Shown here: positions 10,858 through 23,857 of the stretch, piece by piece
Layout of the letters: every line of letters begins with the position of its first letter
How positions within the stretch are numbered: the stretch's first letter is position 1
Source: Magnolia sinica
Lineage: Eukaryota > Streptophyta > Magnoliopsida > Magnoliales > Magnoliaceae
Reading direction: 5' to 3'
NCBI RefSeq assembly: GCF_029962835.1
Contig: NC_080589.1
Location: 20,605,586 to 20,669,585 of the forward strand
Length of the DNA stretch: 64,000 nt
Made by a program: the position numbers and the translations under genes
Notes under the pieces: model-generated
The model's database searches: none
Seen by the model: only the letters and a program-made list of their open reading frames with translations
Told to the model about the DNA's origin: nothing

Positions 10858-13800
10858 ACATAATCCCCTGAAAATCGGGGGTCGAGCAGGTGCCCAACTC
10901 CCGAGTTCCAACGCATCACTTATGCAACATACATAATGATGATTTGATGTTGTCCATGTTAGTGCATAAAACATGAATGAGATTAAGCTAAATCAGCAGA
11001 TCATACTCCAAGGACAGTTAAATTTACACAAGCAAAAGACTGTAATCAGAATATAAAATATATAAATCATTGTAGGTCAAGTATGAACGCATTTCCATGT
11101 TAAATAGTTACAAGTACTGTTTCAAGATACAGAATGTCCATAAGAAATGATGGTCCACTACAAGTATAAGCCCTGAAGCCCCGTCGATCAGAACGGTTTA
11201 TATGAACCCGCCTGAATACTGCATATATGAGAATGCCTCCTCGTCATCCTCAGAGTCCGGCTCCGCCTCGCAGGCTACGCCATCATTTGATCCTACAACA
11301 GGGTCTGGTTGGTATTTAAAACACCGTCCCGTAACGTGGGAGTGAGTGATCAACTTAGTGAAATAATAAAACAAAGGTTAACATGTTATCAATTCAATCA
11401 AGCAGTAATGATAAAACAATACAATCAAACATCCCTAAGTACTCTGATTAATGCAAGAATGGTATGTATAAATGATGCATGCCCTCGCCTGCACTCCCTC
11501 CGCGATCTTCATCTAACAGTCGCGCATGTCAGTCAGTTCCTCAATGCTCTGCCCGATGCCAAACGGCACATGCAATGCGGTGCATGATCGTGATTACCAA
11601 GTTCTTATTAGTCCTTTTCATACAGCAAGATTGGGAAGCTAAGGTACCTCCCTTATATCAATTCCCAAACAATGATCCATTCTAGGGTTGTCAGTATTAA
11701 CAATTCTCATACGAAGTTGCGGTTTTAGGCCACTGCAAAGGGCTCATCACCTTATCAGTGCAGGCCTAGTTTGTACTCTGGTTGCTACGGAAAGACTCGT
11801 CGCCTCAAAGCAGTCTCAGAGTACACTCGAGGTCACTACCACCCACACCCTACCAATTGGCAGTCTATTTTCGAAGGCTCGTCACCAACCCGACTGGGGA
11901 CCACAGCCAGGCTGCGCAAGGGTAGGCCGAAAGCTCGAATACAGTGTCGCATACCACTGTATTCGGCTTACGAGTTTGGGTTGCTCACTGGTCACTGCAA
12001 GGAGGCTCGTCACCCCAGCATAGGTCGACAACTCGACCACGGTGTCCTATACCACCATGCCCGGCTCATAAGTCTTAGTGGATCAAGGTACCAAGGTTAA
12101 ACAGGTTTTTCACTGGTGAGTTTAGTACCTTAGATTCAAGCAGTAACGTCCATACATGGTGAACATACATCGAGTCAATCGGGTTACTTGACGAGCTCAA
12201 CTGGTACGAGTGTACGTTGGATTAATCGACAAGGTACCATTGTCGATGATCATCGTACACTTGAATTCACCGAACGCATCAATTGTGGCGAGACTAATGC
12301 GGCCACTCAAATAGGAATTGTTACCGATTGCCTGGACTACATAGTAGTCCCAATCATATTCAAATAAAGCATATGGAGACATGTGATAATCATATAAGCA
12401 TTTAGCGAACATTTTCAACATGAATCTCATTCGAGCATTTCATCAAACACATTGCATATTGCCATATATTGCATTTCATCCATAAATTTGCATATTCGGA
12501 ATTTAGGTTACATGAAGGAAACTATACATATAGATAAGGTAGCTGAGAATTCTATCTCAATAAATACAGTTCAATGAACAATACCTCATTCAGACATTTT
12601 ATCAATCACATAGAACATGTTATTATACATGTGCATTTTATACATAAACCACGTAGTTGAAATTAAGACTACATGGAGGAAATTATTTATCTAGGTAAGG
12701 TAGTTGGGAAATCCTATCTCAACGCCCTAAATAAATACAATTCATTGGACCATTTCTCATTCAAACATTTCATCAAACACTTAGTCTACACATTCCATCA
12801 TATATCAAATAAATTAGTTATAACCTATACTATAGCAAATCCTTCCACCAAGGAGTTGCCACCCATACAACAAATAAATTAGTTATAACCTATATTATAG
12901 CAAATCCTTCCACTAAGGAGTTGTCACCCATACAACAAGCATGTATTTGCATTCAAGAATCATGGCAAGCACAAATCATAATTCCATATTCATTCAAACA
13001 TTTCAACAAACACTTGGAATGCATTAAAATCAACATAGTTTACATATATGTGTAATATACGGAAAACATCACATTTATGCATATGTGATAGCAATCAAGT
13101 CAGTCATAAATCATTACCTGACATTGAAAGGCTTGAAAATCATAACCTAAACGTTTATAGTCCGCACCTTTCGCCGGTAAATGCGTAACGAACTCAGTTT
13201 AAACACTAAGTCTTTGTCTATGGCACAACGACAACCTATAGCATGAAATAGGTTAGCTATTGCACCACTTACTCTATTTGAATCCCTAAAACAGATTAGG
13301 GTTAGGTTTTCTTACCTAAGAACGGAATCGGAATCGCCAGTGTAGCAACACGAGTAGGCTGATTAAGCACGTGGAGTGGAAGGAATGAATCCCTGCAACT
13401 CTCTCTCACTCTCTCTCACTTCTCCTCACTTTTTTCTTCTCTTTGCTCTCTTCTCTCTCCTAGGGTTGCAAAATCGTATGGAATGAGAGAGAGAGGGTTT
13501 AAGGCCCTTATATAGGCCCAGGTTTGATGGAAATGGCCCCAGGGCCAAGGTATACTTAGGTTATATCCAAAGGGCGTCTGTTTCAGCCCAACGGAGCACT
13601 TCTGGTGGCCCCTTTTCCACGTGCGGTCGGACTTAAGCTCCCTGACATTGGATCTAGGTCAAGCTAAGTTTTCGTTTCGATCGGATTTACAGATCAGCCA
13701 TGGCGGACCAGTTTCAGTTCAACGGTCACGGGCACTCGATCAGGGCCACAAGTACACCGACATGTGTGGGACATTTCCCCTGATCCGAGGGTGCATTTAG

Positions 13801-14761
13801 GTCTGAATCCTTATATTTGTCCCATAAGTGACACGACTCAGATTACTTAAATTCAGATTTTATTTCTAAAGATATTCACGTTTCTCACACACTTTGCTCC
13901 ATGCTCAAGTTGTACATTTCTAGACACAATTAAGACTTAATTTTCAAAGGGGTTGTCAACTCCAGTAATGCGGTCATAACTGTATAGTTTTACAGTTATC
14001 AGACTTTCGACATGCGGTCCAGGTCCGATACGAAGTTTCCATGTGTCTCACACACTTATTCTACCTGAATCCCTTTACGGAGTTTGGGTCTTGATTGTGT
14101 CAATGATACTGCATGGTTTGGGTCTTTCAAATCATATTTAAAGTGATTAGTGCTAATTGCACAGAGAATCTAGTTTAGCGCTAAATTAATTCTCATTTAG
14201 TTTCTAAATGATTTCGTCCTATTTGATTTCTGCCTGAGGTGGTACTTGGCCCTTTGTAGTTTGTATAGAAAGTGATCTAAGCTATTAATACTTAACTAAA
14301 TTATACCCTAATTACAACAGAATAAGGTCTTAGGGTAGTTCTACGTAAGACCTGTATCCTAGCCCGTACCATTCCTTAGGCTTCCGCGGTCCTCCCGATC
14401 AAATTTCAGTGACCCGCAACCTATTATCGGTGTTTGCGCGTAATCTTGAGTCACGTCCTGTCGATCTGAGTCGGCTCAACCCGAGACCTATACCATTGCG
14501 ACCGTGCCGACGCCGCGATTCCAACGCCGCGTCTCGTGCGTGAATGCGACGCTTAGATCATGAGATGTAGCTCGCGCATTGTAATAGCTGTGGACCACAC
14601 ATTTGCAGGGCCCACATATCACAATGGCACCATTTCCTAGGTTATCATGAGGTGATGTCATCACCCCATGCCAAGTAATAAATGCTTACAAGCAATTATG
14701 GCATATGGCATTTATTTTCCCTATAAGTCAACCCTAGCATTTATGGCCTTACATAAATTAA

Positions 14762-14763
<2 letters not shown>

Positions 14764-14805
<42 letters not shown>

Positions 14806-14818
14806 TCTTCTTCTTCTT
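14764..14818. repeat. CT then CTT microsatellite
   Basis: A run of about 20 CT units passes into CTT units. It is inside B1. Confidence 0.95.
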
Positions 14819-15233
14819 TTCCTCCCCCTAGCAAGAGAGAAGGTGAAAACGTCCATGGCAACTCTCCCATTTCTAGCCACATTCACCTTAGATCCCCTTC
14901 AATCCTGCCATTAGAAGCTCATCTCCACCGTTGAAAAAGATCCTAAAAGGCTTGTGGACCCGAGGAATTGAGGAAGGAGTCGATTTAGAGGTGGGTGCTT
15001 CTCTCTCTCTATCTCTCTTATTTCTTTTGTGTGATGTGTGGCCCACTTGGATGGACCCTACCTTGATGGATGTCTCATCTAAACCGTTAAAATCATGTGG
15101 ACCCTACCTTACAGATGAAGAGAAAACACAAATTTCAGATCCATCGGTGAGCCACGTTCATGTGGGACACACCTTGATGAAACATGGGCCTACATTCATG
15201 TGGGACCCACCATGGGCCGTGTTTATCCATGCC

Positions 15234-15257
15234 GTCCAGCGTCCCTGGACGCTGGAC
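15234..15257. repeat. 11 bp perfect palindrome conserved between B1 and B2
   Basis: GTCCAGCGTCC, a 2 nt loop (CT), then GGACGCTGGAC. The identical structure is at 33785-33808 in B2. Confidence 0.9.
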
Positions 15258-15309
15258 GTGAAGCATGGTGAGTGCGTGTGCAGACATGGGTGTGTACTAA
15301 CAAGCCATC

Positions 15310-15311
<2 letters not shown>

Positions 15312-15347
<36 letters not shown>
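15312..15347. repeat. TAA trinucleotide microsatellite
   Basis: About 12 consecutive 'taa' units in B1. The equivalent position in B2 lacks it. Confidence 0.95.
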
Positions 15348-17189
15348 CAATATATATACATGTAACGTCAGTGCCCTTTTTAGATTTTTGGGTGGGTTAC
15401 TTGTACAGGCTCCACCTTGATGTATTACGTTAATCCACGCCGTCCATTCCTTTCCCGACTTCATTTTAGGCGTTGAATCAAAAAACGGAGTCAATCCAAG
15501 GTTCTGGCGGGCCATACCATGGCAAATGACTGTTTTCACCGTTGAAATCTCCCTTGGCATTCATATATACTGAAAAATAATCAATATTGGGCTCGTTGGA
15601 TCTGTTATTAGTGGTAGAATCCAATGGCTGGAATGGATTTACGTGGAGTGGGCCCCATATATGAAAAACCTTAAATTTTTGATTTTCAACAAAAAAAAAA
15701 AACAACAACAGGCAGCGTTGCTGCCGCTGCTGACAAGAAAGGACGTCAGGCGTCCTGCGCTGTGGGCGCTGCGGGCGGACGGACCAGGGACCCATGGTCC
15801 CAGCCGTGGGCCCCACCATGATGTATGTTTACCATCCACTCCGTTCATTAGGTGGGCCACTTCCTTAAGTGGGTCCCCTCCAAATTTCAGCCACGTCCAG
15901 CACTCAGGTGGCCCACATCACAGGGAACAGTAGGGACTAAATGTTGCCATTGAATTCCTTCTAGGATTTCAGATAAGTTTTGAATCTAAAGCAGGTGGGC
16001 CATGTTACCCACCTTGATGAGATGTATATCTACACCGTCCGATCAGGGTGTGGCTATCAGTGAAGTACGAATTGACGGTGGAGGGAGGGGGGCTGACAGT
16101 GAAGTGTTAGCTGACCGTAGGGTGTACTCACCTAATGCATCAATATATATATTATATTGCTATATATATATAAAGGGGGGGTAGCCCATTATGTGGGACC
16201 CACTTCTGTTGTTTTCTTCAGCTGCGGCGTGCAACCTTTATTACGGTCAGTGGCATAATAGATGGGCCACGCCTGATGCGTGTAGCATACGCACCGTCCA
16301 TATGAGCTAGACGGTGGGACCCACCCCTGGTGTGGGGCTCGCCTGGATGTATGTGTTAGTCCAGGCCATCAGGGTCTGGACAGTGTTAGTATATTAAATA
16401 TATATAATGTGGTGGGCCCTACATGGGACCACCGTGCTATATGTGTTTGTCCTTATTGCTCAGCAGCGTGGGATCCACACACATGTGTGGACTCCACTGT
16501 GATATGTTAAGATGGGAAGAGGGCTCGCCTCTAACGTTTGGGCGGGCCATCCACACCGTCCATTGTTTGTGACGATGGGGACCCAACCAACACGTGGGGC
16601 CTACTCTAACATGGAAGCAGAATGGCTGGTATACCTACACCGTCCAGATGAGCTGGATGGTGGGGTTCACCATGATGAATGGATTTAATCAACGCCACCG
16701 TACTTGGAGGCCCACTTTGGAGTATGTTTTGTATACACCGCTCATCCAACTAACGTGGGACCCCACCTTGAGTTACGTGTTGTCCACACATGTAACACGT
16801 GTGACCGTGAGATGGCCAGGCACGTGGAAATCTACCCTGATATCTGTATTTTTTTCCCAAGCCATCCACTTGTTTTACCAAATTGGACCACTATGATATA
16901 TGTCTTGATCCACACCATTCAGTCCGGTGGACAGTGGTCCCCATCATAATACATGCATTGTATATTCACGCCGTCTGTCCAACTGGGCCCTGGTGTATGT
17001 ATTTAGCCACGCCGTCCATCTGTATGTGGGACCGGCCATGACGTAAGTGTTTCATCCACGCCGTCCCGTCCATGTATTGGGCGTGGACCCTATACACGTG
17101 GTCCACCTTGATGTATGATTTAATCTACACCGTCCATCAGGTTGTGACGGTGAGGACTCCACCATGATATGTGTTATATCCTAACCTCT

Positions 17190-18510
17190 AAGTCAAACAG
17201 GGCCTGCCTCAATGTATGTTTGATCCACACTGTTTGTGGGACGTGTGACCCACCTGATGTATGCATTCTATATCCACACCGACCAGCAGGTGGGGCCCAT
17301 TTGCTGCATGTGTAGGGCCTACCTATTGTGTATTTGAAGCCCATGGGTTGTGGTCCATTGTGATGTATTCGAGGCCCAATACGATGTATATGTGACCCAT
17401 TTAGTGAGGCCCGTGTAATGTATTTAAGGCCCATGTGCAGGGTCCACCTATTGCGTATTTATGGCCCATTTGGCGAGGTCCACCGGTATATATATTTATG
17501 GCCCATTTGGTGAGGCCCACTGGTGCGGCCCATTGATGCGGCCCACTTGGTGTATTCGAGGCCCACCTTGGTATATTTGTAGCCCATCCATGGGGCCCAC
17601 CTCGATGTATTTGTAGCCCATCCATGAGGCCCAACGTGTTGCATATGAGGCCCATGTAGTATAACCCACTTGGTGTATCTGAGGCCCATGGGTCGTATCC
17701 CATTGTGATATATACTCGGTCCATACGTCGTGGCCCATTGAGATGTGTTTCCGACCCATTTAGTGAGGCCATTGTGAAATATTCCTACTCATGTGATGAG
17801 GCCCATCGAGATGTATTTCTGGCTCATTGATGCGGCCCAATGATGCCACCCACCGTGATGTGCATATTAGGCTAATGGTGCGGCCCAATGTATCGACCCA
17901 CGGTGATGCGTAGGCTCACGTGCTGCGCGTGTAAGGCCCACTGTGATGACTATTTGAGGCCACCTGTCGGATATTTGGGCTCACCTTATGTTTGACTCTA
18001 CATGGGCCACTACTCGGGAGCAATGTTGGTTAAATGTCCACTTTGATGGGCGATGATGGTTGAATGTTCATATTGTGACCTTCCCATAGGCCATGTTCGA
18101 CCAATCAACGAGGCTGATTATTGATCGATTCTGATTGACGTGACTGATTTGCCGATTCTGATTATCGACTACCGATTATGATTGTTGTGGTCGATTGGTC
18201 GATTATCGATCAAGGCCAATCATCGTGGCCGATTGTGGATTCCGATTGTGATGTATATTCTGTCCGTGGGTTGAGGCCCACTATGATATATAAAGGCCCA
18301 TGGATGTGGCCCATTGTGATGTATATGTAGCCCATGTGATGCGTATTAGCCCCATGTGATGCGGCCCATTATAATTGTACGAAGCCCATTGTGGTGTGTT
18401 TGAGGGCTAGGCTATGGAGCCATTATGATGTATGTTAGGCCCATGTGAAAGGCCCATCGTGATATGTATTAAGCTCTTGAGTAAGGCCCATGGTGTTCTA
18501 TATTTAGCCC
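17190..18510. repeat. degenerate 'GGCCCA' tandem array
   Basis: Dozens of units of roughly 25-50 bp are built on 'aggcccatnngatgyggcccattgtgatgtat'. They give long repetitive open frames on the minus strand (Trp/Gly/Asn/His/Pro-rich) that are not genes. A shorter version is at 37850-38100 in B2. The stretch 18090-18250 switches to a second word family, 'gattatcgatc / gccgattgtg'. Confidence 0.85.
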
Positions 18511-20463
18511 TTGTGTGAGGTCATGGGTCCACTATATGTTAGGATCCATAAGGGTTATTCCTTGTGGGGCAATGTTGGTTAAATGTCCACATTGTCGGGG
18601 TCGATTGTCGATGCCGGTTGCTGATACCGATTATGAGTATGTGACAAAATATAAGATCATGATACATGCCCATACGCATCATCTAGATGTTTGTTATGAG
18701 ATGTGATTGATCATTGCATATGTCATTGAGAATGTTGTTATGAGACTCCAATATAGGCGGAGGTTATCTCACATGATCTTACGATATGCATAGGATTGAT
18801 GCATGACTGGATTGTATGACTCATGCATCTCACATTATGATTACTTACGCCCTAGCGACATCAGGGCCGTAGCCTCCACAAGCATATCGTGGATGGCCAA
18901 ATGGGACACCGAAATATTTGGTTCTAGCATACAGGCGCCATAAATGTCCCTGGGTGAAAATCCCTAAACCTCCGCTGCCAGGAGACGCCCCAACGTCGAG
19001 ACCGAGTGGATGTATGAGCGCCCGAGTGCCGAATACCAGAAGGCCGCGTCTCCCATTGTGTCGTGGTCGGTTGGGAGGGAGTGTGGCCTTACCCGCCCGA
19101 GGGTAGGGGGCAATACTAGGCTGAGTTTGACCAGCTCGTGAATGGGTCCGCTATCGACATGCCGGATAGGTATTGGCAGACTATTGGCCAGGCGGATAGT
19201 GAGGTTTCTTACGCTCACTTGGACTGTGCGGCTGGGAGAGCGACAGTGCCATTTGGAGTGTACTAAACCCCGGTGATGATCCCAGAGATGAACCATACTG
19301 ATATGTGGATTTAGTGAGCAGGAGTTGCATACTCATTCATGAATTCATTCATTCACTATCTACTCGGGTTGGTGGTATGCAACTAGTTGTTACGTATGCC
19401 TTCGCAATGGCCAGGATTTCGGTTGGGGCGCGCAACTAACCTGAGATCAGGAGTTTACCACATTGAGTCTGACTATCCAAATTTAGGTATGGGACTGGTT
19501 TGGATAGAAGTCCCTTGTGATGGACCCCATAGCCTGCGATACTACGTACTACCATCCCGACTTCACACTCCAGCATGGTCATTCCATTCGCACTGCATAT
19601 TGCATTACATCCGCGACATACGACATCTTGGGTTACTATGCTTCTGCATTTATATGGTCTAGATATGGCTGACGCATTTGTGAACACATAACGAATTATA
19701 TACCCCATTGCATTCTCGGCATTTGATATTTGGCTCTTTATGACTCCTCGTTTGCGTAGCTGTTATATATTGCGTATTCTGATATTGATTGGCTCATGGA
19801 CTTGCTCGTATTTCTGCTTACTCTGTTATCGTATGATCTATGATCTTGTGAGTATTTCTGTTTACTCTGATAATTCCTGCTCTTGTCAGTATTTCTGCTT
19901 GCTCAGATAATTCATGATCTTACTAGTATCTTTGCTTATTTCGATATTGTACGATTTATGGATTACCAGTACTTCCAGTTTGTATGATAATGGCATTGTA
20001 TTGAATACTTGACACTTACCTTGTGCACACACTTACACCACTCCCTAAGCTTTCTATAAGCTTATGCACGATAGATGCGTGCAGGTGTTATTAGGTTGCA
20101 GCAGCGTTGAGCTTGGAGCGTGCAGTTGTATTCTGGAGTTTTGATTTCGATATATGTATTTTCCCTTTCAGCATTGTACTCAAATGATTATATTAGTGGA
20201 TATGTGATGATGATGTTGCCTTTGTCAATTGGGTAATCTTGTGGTTATGCTTATTATGAGTTAAATGTACAAAAAAATCCTCCTTGTAGGATCCCGGATC
20301 GAAATCTGGCGTATGGACGCTAGGAGCTGAGAATGGGGTACTACAGAGGCTGTCGGCACCGGATTCGGTAATTGGGATTCCTGCGAATCCGATTTCAGGT
20401 CCTAGGGCAATTCTACATCCAAGGACGTCCATTGCCAAGTTGAGAAAAATCCGAGATGTTATA

Positions 20464-20476
20464 ATCTACCCCCCTT
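20464..20476 (-). other. polypurine tract of element A
   Basis: The complement reads AAGGGGGGTAGAT and abuts the 3' LTR. Near-identical tracts recur at about 20618 and 21391, each as 'ctaccccccttaaaaa' on the plus strand. Confidence 0.65.
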
Positions 20477-23400
20477 AAAAACCAATTTCGTCCCCAAAAT
20501 TGCCTAAGAGGAAAAATAACGATTTGATTATTTCATTTGCCTAAGTTTTATTTATTTCAATTGTATATGCATGGTAGGGTGTACATTGTCCATGCTAATC
20601 TGGTACATTTTAATCTCTACCCCCCTTAAAAACTTATTTCTTTATCTCGTACTTATACCCTGATGGTTTGCTACAATGGATTTCTTTCCCTATTTGGAGT
20701 CTTGACGATGATTCCCATCTATTTAGAGTAAGATATTTGTTTTCAATGGTCGACCAACATGGAGAGACAGTTGTAATGGGCTTGATCCCGATACATCGAT
20801 CATCTACCTGACCAGGGTAGAAGGCTCATGTATCCCTTCTTAGTCCCAGTGGATCCTGGTCTTCTGCTCGGTCAAAGCAGTGAGTCCATTGGTAGTCGCC
20901 CAGGATTGAGAATTGGGTCAAGCCGCGAATGTTTCGCAGTTTTATATTTCAGTAACTCCGTAGTCCGATCACTCTAAAAGCTTAGGGAATGCCCATCACT
21001 GAAAGGTTCAAATTTCCTATTTCTAAGGTTGCCCTTTAGGTCTTGGTCTAAGAGAGTCCTCGTTTTAATCTATGTCCGAGGAAGGGGTAAATCAATATCG
21101 TAATAGATCATCCTAAGGAGGTTTCTAATAGTATAGAATTGGCTAAGGTTTCTATTAACATTTGCGGATACACTAACTTTGTTTATTGTGACTTAACTCA
21201 TAACTATTGTTAAGCCTATTCTTTAATACGAAGGTTCAGCTCCTATTTAGTGACCTATCCTTTCCTCTAACCTAGATCAATTTCCTTCGATCCTGGGCTA
21301 GTGGGGCAAGGGCCAACCACGCTTCCGCTGCGCCACTTTGATTAAATGGAAGCATTAACTAACCTAACTAGATTGAGCTCATAATGTTCTACCCCCCTTA
21401 AAAATTATTTTCACCCTCAAGGCTCAAGGATCTATATCTTGACCCGTATGTCGGAACAAGGTATAATTTAGGACCTATCCTTGACATGAAATGGGATACG
21501 ATCTCCCAATATATTGGTCTTCCTTTCATCGATGATGTGTGCTATGGTATTGGTACTTATGGTTATAGAAAGAAGCTAAAATGATGTGTGTTGTGGTTGA
21601 TTCCAGGGGCGGGTGTGAGTTTGTGGCAAGATGTCTAATTCTACCCAAGAAGAAACTTTTGCTACGGTCCTGACTTACCCTCTTTAATCATGTCCAATTT
21701 AATACCGTAAGATAATCTATACATTGGTAGTACATAGGGAAGTTGGACAAAACAGGTTAATGGGCAGACTATCCTTCTAAGTTCATATGTAGGCCAGAAT
21801 GGTCTGTGATTCGAGATCTAATTCCTAACTGTCTGTTGCCCATTTAAGAAATTTCTTGTGCTAAAAAGGAAAAATCTTTATTTGCTATATATTCTCAACA
21901 CCTCTCAAAGACGAAGTATGAAACTTGTGGTTGTAAGTGGTTGGGCCAACATGGAAGGAAAGTTGTGTAGTGGGTATGAATCGGACACATGGACCTTCTG
22001 CCTAGCTATGACAGAAAGTTTGTCGTATCAGTTCTTAATCCTAATTGATCCCAACTTTCTACTTGATCAGAGCATTGAGTTCATGGGCAACTACCAAGAT
22101 TGAAAATTCGATTTAAACCGTGAATACTTCGCTCATATATAGTTCCTCTACTCCGTGTTCCTGAGTGTATCGAGTCCTTGAGAAGGCAATTCTAGGGGGT
22201 GTGTTGATTTGACCTAACGTTCAATCTGATAAGTTGTTCTCAGAGTGTGACTAATTTTGAATCAAATAAAGCTTCCTAAGAGTTACTAAAGGAGCCTATA
22301 AGTATTAAAGGGATTCAACGAAAGAATGAGGTCTTACTCCAACCAAGTCAAGCCGACTAACTAAGTCTATTATTCAATTCAATTATCTTAGCATAATCAG
22401 TCTTTAACATTCCTTAGTATAACCAGTAACTTAGTCTTAATTTAGGATTAGCGGTAATCCAACAGTTGTAATCCAACGTCTACGCTTATACACTAGTTGA
22501 TTTCGTACCATTTCTAATACAGGAAATTATTTTATTGCTCAGGGTCAAAAGTTGTCTGATTGAAATTAAGTAGCCTGAACTTAAATTTAACTACGCTCAA
22601 GCACTTCACATATTCCCATACTATCTAAGGAGGTCCTAGGGTTCAGGTTATTATATCAGTAAATTTCCTATACTGTCAGATTTTTTGAAATTTAGGAGTA
22701 TCAACACTTAATGTCGTCCTAGGGTAATTCTATATCCTTTTTCTGATACTTTTAATTTGCATATTATTTTAATTATTTTTTTAGTACTTCTTCATCAAGT
22801 CCACTTCATCCCTAACAAATTTCATTAGATTTTGTGTTGTAGAAAAATTCTAAAAATTCCAGAAGCAGCAGCTGTCCACGCTAATCTGTTTGGGATAGTT
22901 GTCACAACGACCTATATTTATCTATATTAAATTTTTTATTATATTTTAACTTATTTTTATATGAAACTACACTTATCAAGCTTCAATCTGACTTTTGAAT
23001 CACCTAAATCGAAGTTATAACGAGGGAGATATGATTTTTCAAAGTCGAACGTACATTGCAGAATTTTTCTACCGAAAATGGGCTGGCCCTGCCAAGCCCG
23101 CTGTACGGACGAGGCCTTGCCGAACTGACGAGGTCCTCGCCGGTCTCTGGACCTTCCGGCGAGGGGTCACCGGTGGGGCGAGGTCCTCCCCCCCCAGGGG
23201 TGCCGGAAACATGGAGGCCTACCTCGGGTCCCCCCAATTTGTATCGTTTGGCCCCCGTGTCTGTGTGAGGCATTTTTGGGTCCAATTTGTAAACCGGGAT
23301 GATTTTATTTGACATGCAATATATGATTTTGGGATAGGAGATGCTAATCTATCCAACTAACCTATTTATTTGGTTAAATTTCAAAAGATTAAGGGTCAAA

Positions 23401-23857
23401 AACTCATTTTATCCATTTATTTACTATTTATGGTAAGTTTTAGTTTTTGTATTTTCTACATCATTTATACCCTAAGATTAGTGTGTATTATGAATGTGCT
23501 CAGAAAAATTTGAAGGATAGGATGGTGAAAGGTGAGATTTCGAAGGAAAAAGGTTAAAAAGGAACTTTACGCTTTAGGATTGAGTTCTGGAAAGTTAATT
23601 AGCTGTTATGATCGATCCATTGCCTAAGGACATCTATTTTCAGGTTTAGAATTTGTCAACTAACGATTCAAACTCGTCAACTGACGGCCTAGAGGCGACT
23701 TAGGTCGATTTACGTGATCGAAAATATGTTATGGACTAAATTATAGTATTCAGTCTCGCCTGTCGACGAAACTTAAGATTCTAGGGTGTCAAACACACTA
23801 GGAAGATTGCAAATCTAGGGGGTTCTAATCCTGAGGGTTCCGAATCCTGGGGGCTCC
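20477..23857 (-). mobile_element. internal region of LTR retrotransposon A, no intact gag-pol
   Basis: This 3.4 kb stretch lies between the two LTRs. No protease, RT, RNase H or integrase motif was recognised on either strand, so the element is non-autonomous or gutted. Pieces repeat internally: 'tggtcgaccaacatggagagacag' (about 20747) resembles 'ggttgggccaacatggaagg' (about 21940), and both are followed by similar 'tcccaacttt... gcattgagttcatgggcaac' text, suggesting a duplication of about 1.2 kb spacing. A GC-rich island lies at 23080-23270. No convincing tRNA primer site follows the 5' LTR. Confidence 0.6.

Larger units (their letters stand above)
14345..20396 (+). mobile_element. LTR-like repeat B1 inserted in the 3' LTR of element A
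   Basis: B1 starts 'gtaagacctgtatcctagcccgtacc' and ends near 'ccggattcggtaattgg'. The same start and end words delimit B2 (32533-39500), and the order of internal landmarks is shared: the GTCCAGCGTCC palindrome, the GGCCCA array, the 'acgccctagcgac' block and a 'aagctttc(t/c)ataagcttatgcacga' block near the 3' side. There are no gag or pol frames, so it resembles a solo LTR or a non-autonomous element. It is flanked by imperfect 19 bp copies of host LTR sequence ('ggtc(t/c)tagggyarttctac' at 14326-14344 and 20398-20416), longer than a normal target duplication. Confidence 0.7.
10858..20463 (-). mobile_element. LTR retrotransposon A, 3' LTR (interrupted by repeat B1)
   Basis: The stretches 10858-14344 and 20397-20463 together match the LTR at 23858-27348 almost throughout, starting at 'cctgaaaatcgggggtcgag' and ending 'gatgttata'. 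The minus-strand orientation follows from the purine-rich tract (AAGGGGGGTAGAT, complement of 20464-20476), which directly adjoins this LTR as a polypurine tract should. The copy differs from its partner by scattered substitutions and two short rearranged spots (about 13790 and 14040). Its outer end is degraded ('acataatcccc' where the partner has TGTAACGCCC). Confidence 0.8.

Noticed and set aside
17174-17772. Long minus-strand open frames rich in Trp, Gly and His
   Set aside because: They are translations of the GGCCCA tandem array. Several frames of the same DNA are open at once, and no domain is visible.
23004-23315. Overlapping GC-rich frames on both strands
   Set aside because: They come from a short GC-rich island within the gutted interior of element A, with no recognisable motif.
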